A DNA stretch of 64,000 nucleotides from an uncultured Lachnospiraceae bacterium (GTDB taxonomy: Bacteria > Bacillota > Clostridia > Lachnospirales > Lachnospiraceae): contig CACXMK010000005.1 of the NCBI GenBank assembly GCA_902768735.1, positions 1 to 64,000 on the forward strand, read 5' to 3'. The position numbers and the translations under genes were made by a program. How positions within the stretch are numbered: position 1 is the stretch's first letter; every line of letters starts with the position of its first letter. Positions 8,399 through 16,608 of this stretch are shown here, in pieces. The notes under the pieces are model-generated. The model was not told where the DNA came from. It searched no databases and saw nothing but the letters and a program-made list of their open reading frames with translations.

Positions 8399-9865
8399 TC
8401 AGCGGCCGATCATCCAGTCGTACATCTCCTGATACTTGAGAGCGGACTGCTTCCAGGAGAAGTCTGCGTTCATCGCGCGCTCGACCATCTTGTTCCAGTC
8501 TTTCTTCTTATCATAGTAGATCTTCTCCGCATAGCGGACGGCGTGCATCATCTCGTGCGCGTTGTAGTTCGCGAACGTGAAGCCGGTGCCGGTGTTCTCG
8601 TACTCGTTGTAAGGCTCGACCGTATCCTTAAGGCCGCCGGTCTCGCGGACGATCGGAAGCGTGCCGTAGCGAAGGGACATCAGCTGGCTGAGTCCGCAGG
8701 GCTCAAACAGCGAAGGCATCAGGAACGCGTCGGACGAAGCGTAGATCTTGTGGGACAGCTCGTCGGAATAGTAGATGTTCGCCGAGATCTTGTCGTTGTA
8801 CTTCCAGTCAAAATACCGGAACATGTTCTCATATCTCTCTTCGCCGGTACCCAGAACAACGATCTGGATGGCGTCGAGCGAGAGCATCTCCTCGAGGACA
8901 TATGCGATCAGATCAAAGCCCTTCTGATCTGTCAAACGGGAGACGATACCGATCATGAAGCACTTCTCGTCCTGCTTGAGGCCAAGCTCCTTCTGCAGAG
9001 CGATCTTGTTCTTGACCTTATTTCTGCGGAAGTTCTCAACAGTGTAGGGCTTGTAGATCTTCGTGTCGTTGTCAGGACTGAAATCCGTGTAATCGATACC
9101 GTTCAGGATGCCGCGCAGATCGTTGCGGCGTGCATTCATCAGGCCGTCGAGTCCTTCGCCGTAGAACTGCGTCTTGATCTCTTCCGCATAGGTCGGGCTG
9201 ACTGTCGTGATCGCATCCGCATATACAAGGCCGCCCTTGAGCAGATTCGCATCCTTGTATGCCTCCAGTTTGTCGGGCGTGAAGTAGTAGCCGGAAAGGC
9301 CTGTGATGTCCTCGACATCCTTCACGTTCCACTTGCCCTGGAACTTGAGGTTATGAATGGTCATGACCGTCTTGATCCCGCGGAAGAACTCGTTCGCCTG
9401 GAACCTCTCCTTGAGATACACAGGAACAAGACCCGTCTGCCAGTCATGGCAGTGGATCAGGTCAGGACGGAAGCCAATGGCGGGAAGCACGGAAAGGCAT
9501 GCCTTGGAGAAGAAAGCGAACCTGGTGATCTCAAAGAGCGGATCATCCGTATAGGGCTTGTCGCTGGTGAAGAAGCCCTCGTTGTCGATAAAATAGAAGG
9601 TGATCCCTTCCTTTACCGTCTTGAGAACGCCGACATACTCGCTCTTCCAGTGATAGTCCATATAGAAATGGGTGACATATTCCATCTGATCCTTCACTTC
9701 CTGTTTCATGCAGGAATATTTAGGAATCATGACTCTGACATCATAGTACGCCGGATCAATATCCTTGGGGAGCGAGCCAACAACGTCAGCCAGTCCGCCG
9801 GTCTTGATAAACGGAACGCACTCAGATGCGACAAACAGTATTTTTTTTCTCTCGTTCGCTTCCAT
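8399..9865 (-). CDS. glgA: Glycogen synthase (ADP-glucose type, GT5)
   Basis: Transfers glucose from ADP-glucose to the growing glucan. 488 residues is the normal GlgA length. The N-terminal KTGGL (21-25) is the ADP-glucose binding motif; HCHDWQTGL and the C-terminal GGLKDTVEPYN are GT5 signatures. A GGGGG-type ribosome binding site precedes the ATG at 9865. Other glg genes are not adjacent, so it appears monocistronic. Its own promoter and terminator bracket it. Confidence 0.96.
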   Translation of the reverse strand: MEANERKKILFVASECVPFIKTGGLADVVGSLPKDIDPAYYDVRVMIPKYSCMKQEVKDQMEYVTHFYMDYHWKSEYVGVLKTVKEGITFYFIDNEGFFTSDKPYTDDPLFEITRFAFFSKACLSVLPAIGFRPDLIHCHDWQTGLVPVYLKERFQANEFFRGIKTVMTIHNLKFQGKWNVKDVEDITGLSGYYFTPDKLEAYKDANLLKGGLVYADAITTVSPTYAEEIKTQFYGEGLDGLMNARRNDLRGILNGIDYTDFSPDNDTKIYKPYTVENFRRNKVKNKIALQKELGLKQDEKCFMIGIVSRLTDQKGFDLIAYVLEEMLSLDAIQIVVLGTGEERYENMFRYFDWKYNDKISANIYYSDELSHKIYASSDAFLMPSLFEPCGLSQLMSLRYGTLPIVRETGGLKDTVEPYNEYENTGTGFTFANYNAHEMMHAVRYAEKIYYDKKKDWNKMVERAMNADFSWKQSALKYQEMYDWMIGR

Positions 9866-9921
9866 GGATTGACCCCCTTATTTCAAAACAGCATTGCGCT
9901 TTTTGGTGATTTTATAGCTTT

Positions 9922-9951
9922 ATTATACCCTATTTAGCGAAAATTTGTGCA
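9922..9951 (-). promoter_or_regulatory. glgA promoter
   Basis: Consensus TATAAT (9922-9927) with TGCACA 18 bp upstream (9946-9951), about 60 bp before the start codon. Confidence 0.55.
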
Positions 9952-10001
9952 TTCTTCTTAAGAATTCTTTAAAAAATATGAAAGAAGAAGCGCAAACTAA
10001 A

Positions 10002-10034
10002 AAACGGAGACGGTATCCTTCCGTCTCCGTTTTA
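10002..10034 (-). terminator. terminator after rny
   Basis: Stem ACGGAGACGG / CCGTCTCCGT extended by A/T pairs, 7-nt loop, followed on minus by a T-run. Confidence 0.85.
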
Positions 10035-10074
10035 CTTCTTAATAGAATCTTTAATAGAATCTCATACCCTTGTC

Positions 10075-11622
10075 TTACTTGGCGAAATCCGTCACTCTTG
10101 ATTCTCGGATCACGCTGATCTTGATCTGTCCGGGATATTCCATCTCATCTTCGATCTTCTTGGAAATATCACGGGCAAGAAGCACCATATCAGCATCACC
10201 GATCTGCTCAGGAACTACCATGACGCGAACTTCTCTGCCTGCCTGAATAGCGTAAGAATTACTAACCCCTTTAAAACTGTTTGTGATCTCTTCGAGCTGT
10301 TTGAGTCTCATCGTGTAAGTCTCCAGCGTCTCTCTGCGGGCGCCGGGCCTTGCGGCTGAGATCGTATCTGCCGCCTGGACGATACATGCGATCAGACTGG
10401 TGGGCTCCACATCGCCGTGATGGGATTCCACCGCATTGATGACGACCGGGGACTCCTTGTACTTGCGGCACAGATCCGCGCCGAGCTGTACGTGGGATCC
10501 CTCCATCTCGTGGTCGACGGCCTTGCCGATATCATGCAGAAGACCTGCGCGCTTGGCCAGACGGATGTCCAGTCCCAGCTCTCCTGCCAGAAGGCCTGAC
10601 AGATGTGCCACTTCGATGGAATGTTTGAGGGCATTCTGCCCGTAACTGGTGCGGAAGCGCATCTTTCCGAGAAGTCTTATGAGTTCCGGATGGATCCCAT
10701 GCACGCCGACTTCCAGAGTCGCCGCTTCACCCTCTTCCTTGATCCGGGCCTCAACTTCGCGCTGTGCCTTTCCGACCATTTCTTCAATCCTGGCGGGGTG
10801 GATCCTTCCGTCCACGATCAGCTTCTCGAGTGCGATCCTCGCCACCTCACGCCGAATAGGTTCAAATCCGGAAATAACGACCGCTTCCGGCGTGTCGTCA
10901 ATGATCAGGTCAACGCCGGTCATCGTCTCGAGCGTTCGGATATTTCTACCCTCGCGTCCGATGATCCTTCCCTTCATCTCGTCACTGGGAAGCTGTACGA
11001 CAGAAATGGTGGCCTCCGAAACGTGGTCTGCCGCGCAGCGCTGGATCGCGCTGATGACATGTTCTCTGGCCCTCTTGTCGGCTTCTTCCTTGGCTTCCGC
11101 CTCGATCTCCTTGATCATAACGGCGGAATCATGTCTCACATCGTCTTCAACAATTTTTAAAAGGTATTCTTTGGCTTGTTCAGAGGTCAAACCCGAAATC
11201 CGCTCGAGTTCCTGCTGACGCTGCTCACCAAGCTTCGTGACTTCGTCCCTCTGCTTGTGCAGTGATTCTTCCTTTGCCTGCAGGCTCTGTTCCTTGCGCT
11301 CGAGAGCATCCATCTTGCGGTCAAGGGACTCTTCCTTCTGCTGGACCCTTCGCTCATTGCGCTGCACTTCGTTCCTTCGGTCGCGGATCTCCTTTTCCAG
11401 TTCATTTCTGGACTTGATGGATTCCTCCTTGACTTCCAGAAGTGCCTCGCGCTTCTTGGTCTCGGCAGTTGTCAGGGCCTCGTCTATGATCGCTCTGGCT
11501 TTTTCCTGCGCATTTCCGATCGTCTCTTCCTGCTGCTTTTTCCGGTAGTTGGAAGTAGCATAAAAAGTAACCGGCACAGAGATTGCAAGTGTACAAATCA
11601 CCGCAATAATTGCAGTAATCAT
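10075..11622 (-). CDS. rny: Ribonuclease Y
   Basis: A membrane-anchored endoribonuclease that starts bulk mRNA decay in Firmicutes. 515 residues. An N-terminal transmembrane helix (about 2-22) is followed by a long Lys/Glu/Arg coiled coil (about 25-190), a KH domain with [15 protein letters not shown], and an HD domain with [12 protein letters not shown]. The start at 11622 has AAGGAGGTGC upstream. It has its own strong promoter, so it does not depend on recX read-through. Confidence 0.97.
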   Translation of the reverse strand: MITAIIAVICTLAISVPVTFYATSNYRKKQQEETIGNAQEKARAIIDEALTTAETKKREALLEVKEESIKSRNELEKEIRDRRNEVQRNERRVQQKEESLDRKMDALERKEQSLQAKEESLHKQRDEVTKLGEQRQQELERISGLTSEQAKEYLLKIVEDDVRHDSAVMIKEIEAEAKEEADKRAREHVISAIQRCAADHVSEATISVVQLPSDEMKGRIIGREGRNIRTLETMTGVDLIIDDTPEAVVISGFEPIRREVARIALEKLIVDGRIHPARIEEMVGKAQREVEARIKEEGEAATLEVGVHGIHPELIRLLGKMRFRTSYGQNALKHSIEVAHLSGLLAGELGLDIRLAKRAGLLHDIGKAVDHEMEGSHVQLGADLCRKYKESPVVINAVESHHGDVEPTSLIACIVQAADTISAARPGARRETLETYTMRLKQLEEITNSFKGVSNSYAIQAGREVRVMVVPEQIGDADMVLLARDISKKIEDEMEYPGQIKISVIRESRVTDFAK

Positions 11623-11733
11623 ACAGGAGCACCTCCTTATTTATTCATGCCTTTTTTGCCGTTTCAGATCCGTTTGTTCTGTAATGACTCACAAAACGCG
11701 CCGGATCGCAAAATCGCAAATTAACACGCAATA

Positions 11734-11762
11734 ATTTTATACACAATCCCTTGTACTGTCAA
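11734..11762 (-). promoter_or_regulatory. rny promoter
   Basis: TTGACA (11757-11762), 17-bp spacer, TAAAAT (11734-11739). It is among the closest matches to sigma-A consensus in the window. Confidence 0.8.
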
Positions 11763-11848
11763 GCAATTCCGAATGCAACACGCATCAATTCGTCACACGA
11801 CCGACATCGCTCCATCACACAAACATCACAGACTCACGCACGGGACCA

Positions 11849-12325
11849 TCACGGCTCTCCGTTCATGGCGGCGCGAACGGAAGACGCCCCGTATCCTTTC
11901 CTGTACAGGTACGCCTGCATCCTTCGCTTTTCATCCCAATCGGCATTCTCCGGATCGAATTTTCGCTTTTCCATAAGCCTTCTGATCTGCCGGATCTCGG
12001 CCTCCTCTCCCCGCTCTTCGCTTTCCTCCCGGAGCACTTCGCTCAGGGTCTCTGAGGGAACGCCGCGCTCCTCCAGGTCCATGCGGATGCGCAGCCTGCT
12101 CCTATCCTCCCAGTGAGCAGCGATGAAATTGCGGGCGTACCTCTCGTCATCGAGGTAGTGCGCCTTGACCAGGCTGTCCATTGCCTCGCTGACGATCTCC
12201 TCCTCAAAGCCTGCGGCGAGGAGCTTTTCACGGAGACGGGCGCTGGTATAATCGCGCCGCGCAAGGAGCGTCCCGCACTTTTTCAGGCACTCTTTCCTTC
12301 TCTGTTCTCTCATTTCCTCTGTCAT
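11849..12325 (-). CDS. recX: Recombination regulator RecX
   Basis: A small modulator that binds the RecA filament. 158 residues of charged helical three-helix repeats: LLARRDYTSARLREKLLAAGF, split here across repeat 1, then DDERYARNFI and LEERGVP in the centre, and DEKRRMQAYLYRKGY near the end. It lies 257 bp downstream of recA on the same strand, but a strong hairpin intervenes. An alternative ATG four codons in (MREQ) has a slightly better ribosome binding site. Confidence 0.9.
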   Translation of the reverse strand: MTEEMREQRRKECLKKCGTLLARRDYTSARLREKLLAAGFEEEIVSEAMDSLVKAHYLDDERYARNFIAAHWEDRSRLRIRMDLEERGVPSETLSEVLREESEERGEEAEIRQIRRLMEKRKFDPENADWDEKRRMQAYLYRKGYGASSVRAAMNGEP

Positions 12326-12440
12326 CTTCTTTTCCCCGGTCGAGTAGGAAGGGCGCCCCTGCTCGATTGTACGTTGCTCTTAATTGCGCAATCATGCAAG
12401 CATGAAGCGCGCATTCGGGCTGATCGCTCACATACAAAAC

Positions 12441-12479
12441 CGGCCGCCGCACTATCTTGTCAAAATAGTGCGGCGGCCG
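12441..12479 (-). terminator. recA terminator
   Basis: A perfect 15-bp stem (CGGCCGCCGCACTAT and complement) with a 9-nt loop, followed on minus by GGTTTTGT. It lies about 100 bp after the recA stop and should limit read-through into recX. Confidence 0.75.
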
Positions 12480-12582
12480 ATGATCACTCATCCTTCACCT
12501 GACCGCTGTACAGTCTTTCAGGCTGCAGGTCTCACGCTGCCGTGTATCCTCAGCAGTTAAAACGCGCCGTCCGCTTCTGTGG

Positions 12583-13638
12583 TCACTCCGCGTCATCCGC
12601 TTCCGCAGGCGCCTCCGGCGCAGTGAACGCGCCATCGGGATCCAGCCCGTAGTGCTCCCTGACCTTGCGGTCAATTTCCGAAAGGATCTCCGGATGGGCG
12701 AGCAGATAATTCTTGGCATTCTCCCTGCCCTGGCCGATCTTGTTGCCGCCGTAGTTGTACCATGCGCCGCTCTTGTTGACGATATCCACCTTGGCCGCGA
12801 GATCCAGCACATCGCCCACGTAAGAGATCCCCTTACCGAACATGATGTCGAACTCCGCCTCCTTAAAAGGCGGCGCGATCTTGTTCTTCACGATACGGAT
12901 CCTGGTGCGGTTGCCGATCACTTCTCCGCTCTGCTTGAGGGACTCGATCCTGCGGACATCCATCCTGACGGAGGCATAGAACTTAAGGGCACGTCCGCCG
13001 GTAGTCGTCTCGGGATTGCCGAACATGACGCCGACCTTCTCACGGAGCTGGTTGATAAAGACCACCGCGCAGTTGGACTTGCTGATCACTGCGGTCAGCT
13101 TGCGGAGTGCCTGGGACATCAGGCGGGCGTGCAGACCCACATGGGAATCGCCCATGTCGCCATCGATCTCAGCCTTCGGAACCAGCGCTGCCACGGAGTC
13201 AATGACGACAATATCGATCGCGCCTGAGCGCACCATCGTCTCCGCGATCTCAAGCGCCTGCTCCCCGCTGTCGGGCTGCGATATATAAAGATTGTCGATA
13301 TCCACGCCGATGTTCTTAGCGTAGACAGGATCCAGCGCGTGCTCCGCGTCGATAAATCCGGCGATACCGCCTCTCTTCTGCACTTCCGCGATCATGTGCA
13401 GCGTCACTGTCGTCTTACCGGAAGACTCCGGTCCGTAGATCTCAATGATCCTTCCTTTAGGGATCCCGCCAAGTCCGAGGGCGATATCCAGGCTCAAAGA
13501 GCCTGTGGGGATCGTTTCAATATTCATCTGAACGGAGGGGTCGCCAAGCTTCATGACTGCTCCCTTGCCGTACTGTTTCTCGATCTGCAGAAGAGCCGCG
13601 TCCAGCGCCTTCTTCTTCTGTTCATTGTCAATACTCAT
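12583..13638 (-). CDS. recA: Recombinase RecA
   Basis: The ATP-dependent strand-exchange protein and SOS co-protease. 351 residues. Walker A is GPESSGKTT; the conserved blocks [11 protein letters not shown] and [15 protein letters not shown] are present, and the L2/DNA-binding loop region contains [14 protein letters not shown]. The C-terminal tail is acidic (Glu/Asp/Ala), as usual. GGAGG lies 11 nt before the ATG. Transcription starts just upstream of, or within, an array of LexA-like boxes (see 13661-13740), which implies SOS control. Confidence 0.98.
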   Translation of the reverse strand: MSIDNEQKKKALDAALLQIEKQYGKGAVMKLGDPSVQMNIETIPTGSLSLDIALGLGGIPKGRIIEIYGPESSGKTTVTLHMIAEVQKRGGIAGFIDAEHALDPVYAKNIGVDIDNLYISQPDSGEQALEIAETMVRSGAIDIVVIDSVAALVPKAEIDGDMGDSHVGLHARLMSQALRKLTAVISKSNCAVVFINQLREKVGVMFGNPETTTGGRALKFYASVRMDVRRIESLKQSGEVIGNRTRIRIVKNKIAPPFKEAEFDIMFGKGISYVGDVLDLAAKVDIVNKSGAWYNYGGNKIGQGRENAKNYLLAHPEILSEIDRKVREHYGLDPDGAFTAPEAPAEADDAE

Positions 13639-13660
13639 TATTTCTTATATCCTCCAATTA

Positions 13661-13740
13661 GCGAATATCTGTATTTGCGAACATCTGTATTTGCGAATAT
13701 CTGTATTTGCGAACATCTGTATTTGCGAACATCTGTTCTT
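13661..13740 (-). promoter_or_regulatory. Tandem array of five 16-bp LexA-box-like repeats
   Basis: Five head-to-tail 16-bp units: GCGAATATCTGTATTT, GCGAACATCTGTATTT, the first again, the second again, then GCGAACATCTGTTCTT. The last unit holds a perfect Firmicute LexA core (GAAC-4-GTTC); the others keep one half-site (GAAC or GAAT) and carry GTAT in place of GTTC. The array lies immediately downstream of the recA -10 box, overlapping the probable start and leader. The 16-bp period places each unit about 1.5 helical turns from the next. SOS repression by LexA is inferred from the boxes. Confidence 0.8.
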
Positions 13741-13745
13741 TTCAT

Positions 13746-13774
13746 AGTATAGCACCCCACAGACTGCCGTGCAA
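13746..13774 (-). promoter_or_regulatory. recA promoter
   Basis: -35 TTGCAC (13769-13774), 17-bp spacer, -10 TATACT (13746-13751), directly abutting the LexA-like array. Confidence 0.65.
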
Positions 13775-13786
13775 GCAGTTTCGGCC

Positions 13787-13814
13787 AAAAAATCGAATGT
13801 ATTTTCGATTTTTT
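13787..13814. terminator. AT-rich hairpin upstream of recA, possible bidirectional terminator
   Basis: Perfect 11-bp stem AAAAAATCGAA / TTCGATTTTTT with a 6-nt loop. It lies just upstream of the recA -35 and could insulate recA. The remainder of 13815-13903 holds nothing I recognise. Confidence 0.5.
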
Positions 13815-13903
13815 GACATTCCCTCGGTGCCGGAAGGGTGCCTTCATGGTAACTGCGTGGGGATCTGCCGGATGCGGCATGATATTCGCGTCAGAATAAA
13901 AAA

Positions 13904-13927
13904 GACCGGAAGCTTCCGCTTCCGATC
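13904..13927 (-). terminator. terminator of the 14.0-16.3 kb gene group
   Basis: Stem CGGAAGC / GCTTCCG with loop TTCC, extended beyond one mismatch, then on minus GTCTTTTTTATT. It lies 80 bp past the stop of the unknown protein. Confidence 0.75.
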
Positions 13928-14006
13928 CTATTATCCGTTCACCCGGCTATGTGTGTCAAGTCCCGCGTCTGTCTGTACAGCCGGTCGCTGCTGATCAGGC
14001 GTCTGT

Positions 14007-14417
14007 TCAGGCGACAAACTCCCGCAGCTTGACTTTCGGGATCTGCAGCTCGGAGAGCACGATCATCCTTCGCTCCTTCTCCTGCGGCGTGACAGCCACA
14101 AGATCGTCGATCTTCCAGATCTCCTCCTTGAAGATGACCTGTTCCCGCCCCAGAAGTCCCTTTCTGATCGTCGGTACGCTAAGCTTTACGCGCGCGCCGA
14201 TCTGACGGTAAATGTCCGCTTCCGGGCTGTCTGACGCCATGTGGTAGAGATGGCTCTCAAGCGTCGTGTCCTTATCCACCTGTTTGATCATGTACTGCCT
14301 GCACAGCGCCTTGAACCTGTAGTAGGCCTCCTCGTTCTCCAGGATCTCCCTGTATGTGGTCTTCACTCCAAAATACAGCCGGTACAGGTCCTGCATGATA
14401 TATTTGAATTCGTTCAT
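14007..14417 (-). CDS. Conserved-looking protein of unknown function, 136 aa
   Basis: I do not recognise this protein. It is soluble, mixed charge, with no signal peptide, membrane segment or cysteine cluster. The N-terminal ~65 residues are predicted helical and rich in Tyr/Arg/Lys (YRLYFGVKTTYREIL); the C-terminal half looks like beta strands (ARVKLSVPTIRKGL). GGAGG lies 9 nt before the ATG at 14417, and codon use matches its neighbours, so it is very likely real. It is the last gene after the sigma-like gene (38-bp gap) and before a terminator. Confidence 0.75.
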   Translation of the reverse strand: MNEFKYIMQDLYRLYFGVKTTYREILENEEAYYRFKALCRQYMIKQVDKDTTLESHLYHMASDSPEADIYRQIGARVKLSVPTIRKGLLGREQVIFKEEIWKIDDLVAVTPQEKERRMIVLSELQIPKVKLREFVA

Positions 14418-14455
14418 CTGTTGTCACCTCCGGCCGCGTTATTTCTCCGGCAGCA

Positions 14456-15208
14456 TCATGCTCCGGACGGCGAAATGTCTGTGATCGCGTTTCCCGAAAG
14501 GCGGAGCGCCTCTTCGATCTCCTCCGGGTCCATCTCGTACTCCTTCGCGAGCTCCGAAACGCTCACTTTCCTGCCGAGTTCTTCCGCCAGCTCCCTCGCC
14601 CTGTCGGCGATCAGGTTGACTTTTTCCTCGACGGTTTTCTCAGCCGCGCGCACGTCCAGGTTCATGGCGATCAGGTCCTCCATTGCGTCCATGATCTTTC
14701 GTCCGATAAAACCGTCCACTTCGTCAGGCTTTTCAAGCGGCGCCAGCTGCGAGACGGAGATCAGGAGCGCTTCGTTTCCCGCCCCGATCAGGTCTTCCAT
14801 ATAGACGCCCTGTCCCGCGTAAAGACGCGCAATATCCACGACCTTTTTCAGGGAATACTCCGTCAGCCGCTTTTGCGCGTCGGCTTCTCCCGCCATCGCC
14901 GAGAGCTTCACCGCGTCCAAAACATTGTCAGAGGGGATCTCGATCCCTTCGATCAGCGCCTCGTACTCCTCCAGATGGTTCTTCTCCTCGTCCGTGAGCA
15001 CATCCTCGGCGGGCAGCGTCTCCCCGATCCCGATGTTGGCTGCCCGAAGGTACTCCCGCACCTTCAGCATCTGCGACCCGTCAAGGTGAAGGTCCGCAAA
15101 GGCCTCTTCCAGTTCCCCGGATGTGATCGCATTGCCGTTCAGGGCGGCCTTCGCTGTCACCTCTTTGATCCTTTGAAGGAACAGCGCCTGTTCCTGTCTG
15201 TCATTCAT
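14456..15208 (-). CDS. Sigma-70-like protein lacking region 4
   Basis: 250 residues. Residues ~10-62 resemble sigma region 1.1. Residues ~112-155 resemble regions 2.1-2.2, the core RNA polymerase binding part, with MEDLIGAGNEALL for the usual LDLIQEGNLGL. Residues ~160-182 sit where the -10 melting helix should be but lack its aromatic YSTYATWWIRQ-type residues. Residues ~190-246 resemble region 3 (GRKVSVSELAKEYEMDPEEI, then GNAITDISPSG like the 3.2 finger). It ends where region 4 would begin. Either it is a divergent sigma factor or a protein that holds core polymerase without recognising promoters; function is inferred only. GGGAGG precedes the ATG. Confidence 0.75.
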   Translation of the reverse strand: MNDRQEQALFLQRIKEVTAKAALNGNAITSGELEEAFADLHLDGSQMLKVREYLRAANIGIGETLPAEDVLTDEEKNHLEEYEALIEGIEIPSDNVLDAVKLSAMAGEADAQKRLTEYSLKKVVDIARLYAGQGVYMEDLIGAGNEALLISVSQLAPLEKPDEVDGFIGRKIMDAMEDLIAMNLDVRAAEKTVEEKVNLIADRARELAEELGRKVSVSELAKEYEMDPEEIEEALRLSGNAITDISPSGA

Positions 15209-15324
15209 ACTCAGTCTGCCTCCCTTTTCCGCGCCCGCTCACCGGCTGTCAGCACGGTGCTCTCTTAATCGCATTTTTAGCTGCTGTCTCAGCTGCACCT
15301 GCAAGCGCTTTCTTAACTGCATTC

Positions 15325-16290
15325 TCAGCTGTTGTCTCCACGTGGCTGCATGTGCGGGACCTCTCCCGCCTTGACATGCACGTGCGTGAACAGATGATCC
15401 TGGCAGTACTCCTGTCCGCCCTCACATTTAGAGCAGTATCGGAATTCAAGATCCGGGGCGTCCTCCTGTGTCCTGCCGCAGATCGCGCACCTGTGCACGA
15501 CCCTTCCCGCGTTCTGTGTCTGTCTGCGGTTCCCGTTATACGTACCCGGCGCTTTTCCGGCTCCCGCCCTGGTGCCCGCGCCGGTCGGATTCCCGTTCCC
15601 GAAGATCCTCTGCATCCCGCCTCTGTGAAACCCGCCGCGCATGCGCACAGGGCCTTTGAACCGCAGGTACAAAAGCCCGATGTTGAGAAAAGTCGCAAGG
15701 ATCGCGAACCTGGTCGCCGCCGGAGAGATGAAGAACTCATACGCGAGGTAGGCGACGTCCAAAAGCCCCAGCCACTTCACTTTCATCGGAATGATAAAGA
15801 ACATCAAAACGACCGCGTCCGGGAATGTCAGCGCGTACGCAAAGAAAATGCCCATGTTGATATAATACGTGGAAAACGCGAGCGAATAGTAGCCAAAATA
15901 GTTCTGCGCGCCGATTCCCGCGACAGCGCCCGTAAGATAGGAGAACCCCATCCATACGAAAGCAGATGCCACTGTCAGCAGGATCCCCGTAAAGATGAAC
16001 ACATTGTAGCGCCAGGTCCCCCACACTCTTTCCAGGGAAGTTCCTATGCTGTAATAAAAGAACAGCATGATCGCAATAAAGAAGATGTTGCTGACACTCG
16101 GAGGGATCATGATCCAGGATACGAGCCGCCAGATCTGCCCGTGTACGATCGCGTAGGGATTCAGCGTCATGTAATAGAGGATCTGGGGGCTTATAAAATA
16201 GACCGCATATCCCACCAGATACAGGATGATCAGTTTCAGCGACAGATCCCGCACCGCGTATCTGCCGTATTTTCTCTCAAAATCGCTCAT
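15325..16290 (-). CDS. Rhomboid-fold membrane protein with C-terminal zinc ribbon, probably no protease activity
   Basis: 321 residues. Six or so membrane segments fill residues ~15-215, starting with a rhomboid/derlin-like pattern (HGQIWRLVSWIMIPPS and a GTSLERVWGTWRYNVF loop). The catalytic GxSG serine motif and the paired histidine are not visible, so it looks like a pseudoprotease. A Gly/Arg-rich linker (~220-265) leads to a Cys/His segment CAICGRTQ, YCSKCEGG, YCQDHLFTHVH, a likely zinc ribbon. Cytoplasmic metal or RNA/protein binding is possible. Just after the stop, another frame continues with Ala/Lys-rich repeats (see findings). Confidence 0.75.
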   Translation of the reverse strand: MSDFERKYGRYAVRDLSLKLIILYLVGYAVYFISPQILYYMTLNPYAIVHGQIWRLVSWIMIPPSVSNIFFIAIMLFFYYSIGTSLERVWGTWRYNVFIFTGILLTVASAFVWMGFSYLTGAVAGIGAQNYFGYYSLAFSTYYINMGIFFAYALTFPDAVVLMFFIIPMKVKWLGLLDVAYLAYEFFISPAATRFAILATFLNIGLLYLRFKGPVRMRGGFHRGGMQRIFGNGNPTGAGTRAGAGKAPGTYNGNRRQTQNAGRVVHRCAICGRTQEDAPDLEFRYCSKCEGGQEYCQDHLFTHVHVKAGEVPHMQPRGDNS

Positions 16291-16448
16291 AAATCACTCT
16301 ACCTCTGCCTGTTCAAGACTTTTTCAGACATTTTATCATTGCCGTTATATTTTGTGCAATCTAAATCCGTTGATTTTTTAATAGGGCTGACTTATACTTT
16401 ACTTTACATGAAAATAAACAACTCCAACTATAAATGTTGATTATTTCC

Positions 16449-16505
16449 GTTTATCATTGTAAAGTCCTTTTATCATCATAAAGTTCTTTTATCATCATAA
16501 AGTTC
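16449..16505 (+). repeat. Three 19-bp tandem repeats upstream of the activase gene
   Basis: Units TTTTATCATCATAAAGTTC at 16468-16486 and 16487-16505 are identical. A diverged copy lies at 16449-16467 and a partial one follows at 16506. Each unit contains a dyad CTTTTAT...ATAAAG. A possible promoter (TTGATT 16437-16442, TAAAGT 16460-16465) sits over the first copy. The 16291-16608 gap is AT-rich and holds no gene. Confidence 0.7.
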
Positions 16506-16608
16506 TTTTATCATTAAAGAAATAACCTGCTTTTACCGGTTCAGGTTTTATTCGTTTTGTTTTTATTATTTGTTTTGTTTTATTCTTTGTTTTTATAGGA
16601 GAGTTTCT

